A DNA stretch of 35,163 nt, from positions 1 to 35,163 of the forward strand of contig NZ_JBDIVE010000019.1 in assembly GCF_039631295.1 (NCBI RefSeq). Direction: 5' to 3'. The stretch comes from Viridibacterium sediminicola (GTDB taxonomy: Bacteria; Pseudomonadota; Gammaproteobacteria; Burkholderiales; Rhodocyclaceae). The position numbers were made by a program, and so were the translations under genes. The notes under the pieces were generated by a model, which saw nothing but the letters and a program-made list of their open reading frames with translations, searched no databases and was not told the origin of the DNA. Each line of letters starts with the position of its first letter. Within the stretch, counting starts at the first letter, position 1. Shown here piece after piece: positions 30,799 through 35,163 of this stretch.

Positions 30799-31743
30799 TC
30801 AGCCGAAGAAAAAGACCGGCATCGCACTCAGCGGAATGATCGCGCCCGGGTGCTGGACCACGATGGAGGCCATCTTGTTGCCGTAGCGCCCTGCCACTTC
30901 TGGCGGTTTGCCCGACAAACGTGCCGCCAGATAGCCACCGGCGAAGGAATCGCCCGCACCGGTGGTATCGACGACGTGCTCGACACGGAAGGTCGGCACC
31001 AGGATCGGCTCCTGGCCGCGCACGCGGATGATGGTCGGATCGGAACCGCGCTTGATCACCACTTCCTCGCAGGGCAGCGAGAACGCGTGCGACAGCGCGG
31101 ACTCTTCGTCCAGGCCGTAGAGCGCGGCATTGTCTTCCAGCGTGATCAGACAGAGATCGGCATTGGCAAAAGCGCGGTCATACCATTCCTGGGTGCGCGG
31201 ATCGCCACGCCAGACGCGCGGCCGGTAGTTGTTGTCGAAGAACACCTTGCCGCCACGCTTGCGCAGGCGCTCGGCCAGCGAGAACAGGGTTTCGCGCCCC
31301 GAGTCGGGCAGCACGGCCAGCGAGATACCGCTGTAGTAGAGCACATCGAGCTCGTCGATATGCTGCTCGAGCAGGCTGCTGTGCTCCTGGCCGACAAAGA
31401 AGTCCTTGGCCGCCGACATGTCGCGCCAGTAGAAGAAGGTGCGCTCACCATTGTCATCGACCTGGATGGTGTAGAGGCCGGGCATCTTGCCTTCGACACG
31501 GCGCACCATGCGCGTATCGATGCCTTCCTTCTCCCAGGCTTCAACCATCTTGGCACTGAAGGCATCAGTACCCAGCTGGGTCGCGTAGGAAACCTGGATG
31601 CCGCTGTCGGCGCCCAGGCGTGCCAGATAAACGGCGGTGTTGAGGGTGTCACCCCCGAAGTTCTGCTGCATCGTGCCGAACATCTGGCCGCGCAGTTCGA
31701 TCATGCATTCGCCGAAGAGGGCGATCCGACATTGTTGGTCCAT
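30799..31743 (-). CDS. kdgK: 2-dehydro-3-deoxygluconokinase
   Basis: This 314-residue PfkB-family kinase phosphorylates 2-keto-3-deoxygluconate to KDPG, which feeds the Entner-Doudoroff aldolase. Motifs are ALFGECMIELRG near the start, QNFGGDTLNTAVYLARLG near residue 30, YYSGISLAVLPDSGR, FFDNNYRPRVW near 170 and the catalytic VVDTTGAGDSFAGGYLAARL near 255-275. The start MDQQCRIALFGE at 31743 matches the family; the ribosome-binding site is weak. It is upstream of uxaB and may be co-expressed with it. A hairpin and an operator-like site lie in its leader. Confidence 0.92.
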   Translation of the reverse strand: MDQQCRIALFGECMIELRGQMFGTMQQNFGGDTLNTAVYLARLGADSGIQVSYATQLGTDAFSAKMVEAWEKEGIDTRMVRRVEGKMPGLYTIQVDDNGERTFFYWRDMSAAKDFFVGQEHSSLLEQHIDELDVLYYSGISLAVLPDSGRETLFSLAERLRKRGGKVFFDNNYRPRVWRGDPRTQEWYDRAFANADLCLITLEDNAALYGLDEESALSHAFSLPCEEVVIKRGSDPTIIRVRGQEPILVPTFRVEHVVDTTGAGDSFAGGYLAARLSGKPPEVAGRYGNKMASIVVQHPGAIIPLSAMPVFFFG

Positions 31744-32106
31744 GCTGTGCTGTCTGGAGAAGAGGGAATGAGAAGGGCAGGCAGCCCGGCTTATCCCATC
31801 TGCTGCGAGAGCACGACCAGCAAGATCGGGCTCTTTCAGCAGATGGCCAGAGCGCAAAATAGCACATCCGGCAAAGCGATTCTTGACCCATGCCGGGTTG
31901 TCAGGCATTGCGCCGACATGTGTATGCGCGGGCGAAACCTGGGCGCCGAAAGCTGGCGCCAGCGCCAGCCTCACCGGCGAGGAACACATCGCCGCTGTGA
32001 ACGTGACACTGCCCGCCGGACTGCACATCAGCCGGGCGGGCAGCTGCGCCATGCTAGGCGCGTTCGGAATGGCGCGCGCACCCAGGCGGCGCGCGCAAAC
32101 CGAGGC
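31744..32106. other. intergenic region between rpsD paralogue and kdgK: leader hairpin, operator-like site and rpsD hairpin
   Basis: No gene is seen in these 363 bp. CCATCTGCTG (31796-31805) pairs with CAGCAGATGG (31837-31846), extended by AGAGC and GCTCT, forming a hairpin 53 bp before the kdgK start. TTGTCAGGCAT (31898-31908) shares ten of eleven bases with the operator in the uxaB promoter. GCGCGCGC (32072-32079) and GCGCGCGC (32089-32096) can form a GC-rich stem 10 bp after the S4-type gene stop. No clear kdgK -10/-35 pair was found. Confidence 0.45.
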
Positions 32107-32718
32107 CTAGAGGCGCTGTGCGTAGTACTCGACCACCAGTTGCAGGTCGACGGGGAACGGCACATCGCTGGCAGCCGGCAGATGCGTCACCGTGACGCGC
32201 AGATTGGCCTCGTCCCAGGACAGCCACTCGGGGCGCGTCAGCGCCGGCTCGGCGACATTCAGGCGGATGATTTCCAGTGGCTTGTCGGCGCGCTTGAGCG
32301 AGATCACATCGCCCGGACGGGTGCGGTAGGAAGGAATATTCACCGCCCGCTCACCAACCTTGAAGTGACCATGGGTGACCAGCTGGCGCGCCGCCGGAAT
32401 GGTCGGCGCATAGCCAGCGCGGAACACCACATTGTCGAGACGGCGTTCGAGCAGCTCGGCCAACTTTTCGCCCGCCGAGCTGCGGCCGCGCTTGGCGTCC
32501 AGCATCAGGCGGCGCATCTGGCGCTCGCTGAGGCCGTAGTTCATGCGCAGCTTCTGCTTTTCCTGCAGTTGCAGGCCATAGCTGGAGACGCGCTTCTGGC
32601 GGCCGCCATGCTGACCCGGCGGATTCGGGCGATCTGCAATGCTCTTGCGGGAAAGGCCGGGCAGCTCAACGCCCAGGGCGCGCATCACCTTGAGGCGCGG
32701 TCCGGTAAAACGTGACAT
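32107..32718 (-). CDS. rpsD: 30S ribosomal protein S4, cysteine-free paralogue type
   Basis: This 203-residue protein is a full S4, with an N-terminal domain (PGLSRKSIADRPNPPGQHGG, YGLQLQEKQKLRMNYGLSER) and an S4 RNA-binding domain (ERRLDNVVFRAGYAPTIPAA, RQLVTHGHFKV, VNIPSYRTRPGDV). It contains no cysteine at all, so it is the C-minus type without an N-terminal zinc site. The usual betaproteobacterial rpsD sits in the alpha operon beside rpsK and rpoA; here the neighbours are hemP and kdgK, so it is probably a second copy. It follows hemP by 50 bp on the same strand, with a hairpin in between and AGAAGGAT before its ATG. Confidence 0.85.
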   Translation of the reverse strand: MSRFTGPRLKVMRALGVELPGLSRKSIADRPNPPGQHGGRQKRVSSYGLQLQEKQKLRMNYGLSERQMRRLMLDAKRGRSSAGEKLAELLERRLDNVVFRAGYAPTIPAARQLVTHGHFKVGERAVNIPSYRTRPGDVISLKRADKPLEIIRLNVAEPALTRPEWLSWDEANLRVTVTHLPAASDVPFPVDLQLVVEYYAQRL

Positions 32719-32730
32719 GACAATCCTTCT

Positions 32731-32755
32731 GGAAAACGAACGGCCAGCGCCGTTC
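32731..32755 (-). terminator. hairpin before the rpsD paralogue, possible attenuator
   Basis: GAACGGC (32738-32744) and GCCGTTC (32749-32755) form a perfect 7-bp stem with a four-base loop. On the minus strand GTTTTCC follows. It lies 13 bp after the hemP-type gene stop and 19 bp before the S4 ATG, close enough to the ribosome-binding site to affect translation as well as transcription. Confidence 0.5.
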
Positions 32756-32768
32756 AGGTGGATACGAC

Positions 32769-33020
32769 TTATTTGGTCAGAATCAGCTTGCCGCTGCGCG
32801 TGATGCGCAGCACATACAGCGAACCGGCATGCTCGATGTGCACGCAGCTGGAGTCGCCCATCAAGCTGGCGCTGGAGAGCACCGGCCAGTTGGACTTGAG
32901 CGGCTGCGCAGCGCCAGGCAAAGGCTCTGCGGCCGACGCGGCCGATGCGGCGGCCGCTTGTTCACGGACCAGATCGGTGACAGCGAGATCGAGAAACGGC
33001 GGACGGCGCGGATCATTCAT
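32769..33020 (-). CDS. hemP: HemP-family hemin uptake protein
   Basis: This 83-residue protein has a low-complexity alanine-rich N-terminal half and a conserved C-terminus, VHIEHAGSLYVLRITRSGK followed by LILTK. That ending is the signature of the small HemP proteins found beside haem-uptake genes in many proteobacteria. In Burkholderia HemP has been linked to activation of haem receptor genes. The N-terminal extension (about 45 residues) is longer than in many homologues. GGGAGA lies 9 bp before the ATG. It is 21 bp after the 92-residue gene and lies downstream of the Fur-box promoter at 33518-33547. No haem receptor is adjacent. Confidence 0.8.
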   Translation of the reverse strand: MNDPRRPPFLDLAVTDLVREQAAAASAASAAEPLPGAAQPLKSNWPVLSSASLMGDSSCVHIEHAGSLYVLRITRSGKLILTK

Positions 33021-33041
33021 GGCAGCAATCTCCCTTTATGT

Positions 33042-33320
33042 TCAATGCCAGGCAGCCGCTGTTTGCGGCACAGCCTCTTCAAACACCTGCTCATGCGACA
33101 ACTCCACCGCCTGCTGATACCAGGCCTGCGTGAGCTCCTCACACGACTTGCGCAACAAGGGGTCCACGTCCTCGCCTTCAGCCAGCGCGGCCAGCAACTG
33201 CGACAGCGAACGGCACTTGGCAATGCTCAGCCCGTGCATCGCACTGCAGCTGAGCAGATGAATGATGGAGGCCATCAACACGGCAGGCCGTGTCTGGGCA
33301 ATTTCGGGATCGATATACAT
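33042..33320 (-). CDS. hypothetical protein, 92 residues, in the hemP operon
   Basis: I do not recognise this family. It begins MYIDPEIAQTRPAVLMASII and has a helical, soluble composition: HLLSCSAMHGLSIAKC around residues 22-37, then SLSQLLAALAEGEDVDPLLR, CEELTQAWYQQAVELSHEQV and an AVPQTAAAWH tail. Three cysteines are present (near 26, 37 and 61). The ATG at 33320 is chosen because AAGGAG lies 8 bp upstream. The leader from the likely promoter is long, about 190 bases. Its place between a Fur-box promoter and hemP suggests an iron-starvation role, which is inference. Confidence 0.7.
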   Translation of the reverse strand: MYIDPEIAQTRPAVLMASIIHLLSCSAMHGLSIAKCRSLSQLLAALAEGEDVDPLLRKSCEELTQAWYQQAVELSHEQVFEEAVPQTAAAWH

Positions 33321-33517
33321 CAAGCAAGCTCCTTGCAGACAGCGGCACATGGGCCGGCAGACTACGCATCGAAAAAGGCGCTGGCTTGCGTGCGGACGCA
33401 CACTGGCTTGCAAAATCCGACTTTCCCTTTGGAGCTCAGAGAGCCCCGACCGCCGGGCACAGTTTCCGGCAGCCCCGCCTTGCCTACCACAGAGGGCAGC
33501 AGTCAATACGAGCTACA

Positions 33518-33547
33518 ATTGTATATGCGAACAATTCGCATTAACAA
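33518..33547. promoter_or_regulatory. overlapping divergent promoters around a Fur-box-like palindrome
   Basis: TATGCGAACAATTCGCATT (33524-33542) contains the palindrome ATGCGAA-CAA-TTCGCAT and matches 14 of 19 positions of AATGAGAATGATTCTCATT, a typical Fur box. On the plus strand TTGTAT (33519-33524) and TAACAA (33542-33547) are 17 bp apart and face the PPTase gene. On the minus strand TTGTTA (33542-33547) and TACAAT (33518-33523) are 18 bp apart and face the 92-residue gene. Thus the same two hexamers serve as -35 and -10 in opposite directions, with the Fur site between them. Promoter and Fur calls are from sequence only. Confidence 0.65.
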
Positions 33548-33571
33548 GAAGTCTTTTCACATTCATCAAGA

Positions 33572-34276
33572 ATGCCCAGCCAAACGCCCCCCTCGCCTAC
33601 CCCGCCAAACCTGCAGACCATTCCCCTGCCGGCCGGGCTGGCTGGCCGCGTCGAAGTCCGCCTGCTCGACCTCGCCAGCGCCGAAGCCGCGCTGCCACTC
33701 GCCCTCAGCCTGCTCAGCGCAGCCGAACGCGCCCGCGCCCGCCGCTACCGCCACCCCGTCGACACCCAGAGCTTCGCCCTGACCCGCGCCAGCCTGCGCC
33801 AGTGGCTGGCCACGCAGCTGGGGCAAGCCACCGAGCGCATCGACATCATCACGGGCCCGCACGGCAAACCCCGGCTCGCCGACGGCGCGCTGCACTTCAA
33901 CGTCGCTCACGCCGGGCGCTACGCCCTGCTCGCGCTATCCGCAACACACGAAATCGGCGTAGACATCGAAGCCATCGATCACCAGCGCCCCTGGGCAGAC
34001 ATCGCACGGCAAGCCTTCTCGGCGCAGGAACAGGCCCTCAGCAGCGACGCAGAAAGCTTCTACCGCATCTGGACGGCCAAGGAAGCCGTGGTGAAAAGCT
34101 GGGGCAGCGGCATCGACGATGCGCTGACGTCCTTCTCCGCGATTCCTGCTGAAGGCAGACTGCAGCTGCTTGCCAGCACCTGGCTGCCGCAGTTGCCGCA
34201 TACGGAGGCTTGGTCGCTGCCTGCGCCGGAGGGCTATGCGGCGGCGTTGGCTGTATTGGGGGACGACTTACCTTGA
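33572..34276 (+). CDS. 4'-phosphopantetheinyl transferase, Sfp type
   Basis: This 234-residue enzyme attaches phosphopantetheine from CoA to carrier domains. Motifs are SAAERARARRYRHPVDTQSF near residue 50, GPHGKPRLADGALHFNVAHA near 95-115, the metal-binding EIGVDIEAID near 130 and FYRIWTAKEAVVKSWGSGI near 163-181. These are the three signature blocks of the Sfp/EntD class that serves non-ribosomal peptide and polyketide synthases. The Fur-box-like promoter upstream suggests a siderophore system, but no synthetase genes are in the window. The protein is proline-rich at its start. Confidence 0.9.
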   Translation: MPSQTPPSPTPPNLQTIPLPAGLAGRVEVRLLDLASAEAALPLALSLLSAAERARARRYRHPVDTQSFALTRASLRQWLATQLGQATERIDIITGPHGKPRLADGALHFNVAHAGRYALLALSATHEIGVDIEAIDHQRPWADIARQAFSAQEQALSSDAESFYRIWTAKEAVVKSWGSGIDDALTSFSAIPAEGRLQLLASTWLPQLPHTEAWSLPAPEGYAAALAVLGDDLP

Positions 34277-34438
34277 TATGCCGTTTGCGTCGCGGCAGTG
34301 CTAGATTGAGGCCCCGCACAACGACGTATGCACAACGACCTGCAACCGCGCTTTCGGCTACGGAACCCGAAACTACAACTGCGCGGGAAGCAGTCTTAAC
34401 TAGTGCGTAATCTGAGGCTTCAGGTGGAGGAACATGAG

Positions 34439-35089
34439 ATGGCGGTGAAGTGGAAAAAATCGGATCGATTCAAACCAGAACTCATATTGAAGCGTGTAGC
34501 CGCCACCCGAACCCGAAAGCCAGACGGCATCGGTAGTTCGTTTGCCGGCTTCGAACTTGACTATTCTTTGTCATCTCTTATCTCAATGCTGGAATTTCCT
34601 GCTGCTGCTCGCGACGTTGATCCTGCGATATTGATACGTAAGGCAGCTGCACACGACCCCGACGACCTTACCAAAGAAAGCTTTCTCCGAGAGCTCAACA
34701 GGCAGCTGACTGCAGAGCTTTCGCAACGGAACAAAGAATTTCACGTCTTAACTTCTGTCTCTTTTGACAAACAGCTGGATCTTGGCTCAATCACTGTTGA
34801 CAAGGTACACATACGATTTTTTGGTCGCTCACATCCCCGCAAGTATTTGTCACACCGAGCGGCGCTAGTTCAAGACAAGAGAATTCCCGTAAGAAAAGAC
34901 GCTCCAAGCTACAACCAAGTCATTGCAACAGTGACTGCAAAAAAGCCAGAACACGCAATCTCATCAGCACTTCGCGCTATAGATCTGCATCGAGCACTTT
35001 GCTGTCTGCTTTGTAATTCTCAGATGGAGATAGTTGGGGATAGCTGGATACCAATAAACTCAATTCGAGTTGGAGCAATTCACACTTGA
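34439..35089 (+). CDS. hypothetical protein, truncated at its 3' end by an insertion sequence
   Basis: This 216-residue reading frame is not recognised. It begins MAVKWKKSDRFKPELILK with GGAGG 9 bp upstream; an in-frame GTG at 34403 is less likely. The middle is charged and helical (KESFLRELNRQLTAELSQRN), and the end has a conserved-looking ALRAIDLHRALCCLLCNSQ followed by WIPINSIRVGAIHT. The stop codon TGA is the first three bases of an IS3-like end at 35087, so the native protein was longer. Base composition is clearly lower in GC than the housekeeping genes around it, which suggests recent transfer. Confidence 0.6.
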   Translation: MAVKWKKSDRFKPELILKRVAATRTRKPDGIGSSFAGFELDYSLSSLISMLEFPAAARDVDPAILIRKAAAHDPDDLTKESFLRELNRQLTAELSQRNKEFHVLTSVSFDKQLDLGSITVDKVHIRFFGRSHPRKYLSHRAALVQDKRIPVRKDAPSYNQVIATVTAKKPEHAISSALRAIDLHRALCCLLCNSQMEIVGDSWIPINSIRVGAIHT

Positions 35090-35163
35090 ATCGCCCCGGG
35101 TTTTCTAGACACCCTGAAGCCTTAAACTTTCAGGCTGATGGAGGTGTTTATGAGCAACAAGCG
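35087..35163 (+). mobile_element. left end of an IS3-family-like insertion sequence (runs off the right edge)
   Basis: TGAATCGCCCCGGGTTTTCT (from 35087) resembles the TGAACCGCCCCGGG-type inverted repeat of IS3-family elements. GGAGGTGTTT follows, then ATGAGCAACAAGCG at 35150, which reads MSNKR-, the usual beginning of an IS3 OrfA transposase. The spacing from end to start codon (about 63 bp) is right. The identity rests on memory of family ends, and the rest of the element is outside the window. Confidence 0.6.
35150..35163 (+). CDS. IS3-type transposase OrfA, first codons only
   Basis: Only five codons are visible (ATG AGC AAC AAG CG-, MSNK and probably R). A GGAGG lies 5 bp upstream. MSNKR/MSNQR is a common start of helix-turn-helix OrfA proteins of IS3-family elements. 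The reading is inferred from this and from the inverted-repeat-like end at 35087. Confidence 0.5.

Noticed and set aside
28120..32715. A plus-strand open frame of over 1500 codons running across uxaA, uxaB, kdgK and the S4 gene
   Set aside because: It is antisense to four genes with clear family motifs. Its translation is rich in H, R, Q and A without recognisable domains, as expected from a GC-rich codon pattern read on the opposite strand.
1..35163. CRISPR arrays, rRNA genes and tRNA genes
   Set aside because: No regularly spaced repeat series was seen, and no rRNA or complete tRNA cloverleaf was recognised on either strand.

Overview
The window looks like part of the chromosome of a Gram-negative betaproteobacterium, probably Rhodocyclales or a close relative. 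This is inferred from gene content and order, not from any search. Supporting signs are the exbB-exbD-lpxK-Trm112-kdsB-adk block, the divergent bamE/fur pair, the small DUF3579 and DUF2788 proteins, a MotD-type stator protein and GC-rich housekeeping genes.

Region 1 (1-8720, all minus strand) is an exopolysaccharide or O-antigen locus. In transcription order it holds rfbB-rfbD-rfbA-rfbC (dTDP-L-rhamnose), a large SLBB-domain export protein, a Wzz-type chain-length protein, an EPS-associated MarR regulator, a ferredoxin-type CDP-sugar reductase (ddhD/ascD type) and the start of a glucose-1-phosphate cytidylyltransferase. The last two point to a CDP-3,6-dideoxyhexose branch that continues past the left edge.

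Region 2 (8900-27500) is mostly core metabolism and envelope biology. It contains ppnP, a DUF2788 membrane protein, argF, a DUF3579 protein, rpsT, murJ, the exbB-exbD-lpxK-Trm112-kdsB-adk operon, xseA, sodB, nadC, a membrane-anchored glutamate-synthase-like FMN protein, a DMT exporter, motD, a chemoreceptor, dapB, bamE and fur. Convergent gene pairs are separated by clear bidirectional hairpin terminators. Between murJ and adk lies a 273-bp nested palindromic element that codes for nothing. It has two terminal inverted repeats and two homologous hairpins whose stems differ in sequence but remain perfectly paired.

Region 3 (27541-31743, minus strand) is kdgK-uxaB-uxaA, three steps of galacturonate breakdown through altronate and 2-keto-3-deoxygluconate. 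Several 11-bp TTGTCAGACAA-like palindromes surround a good uxaB promoter, which suggests control by a GntR/FadR-type repressor not encoded here.

Region 4 (32107-34276) looks iron-controlled. One Fur-box-like palindrome sits inside two overlapping divergent promoters. One direction reads a phosphopantetheinyl transferase. The other reads an unknown 92-residue protein, a HemP-like protein and a cysteine-free second-type ribosomal protein S4, with a terminator-like hairpin just before S4.

Region 5 (34277-35163) is lower in GC. It holds an unknown gene cut off by the left end of what looks like an IS3-family insertion sequence, whose first three bases provide the stop codon.
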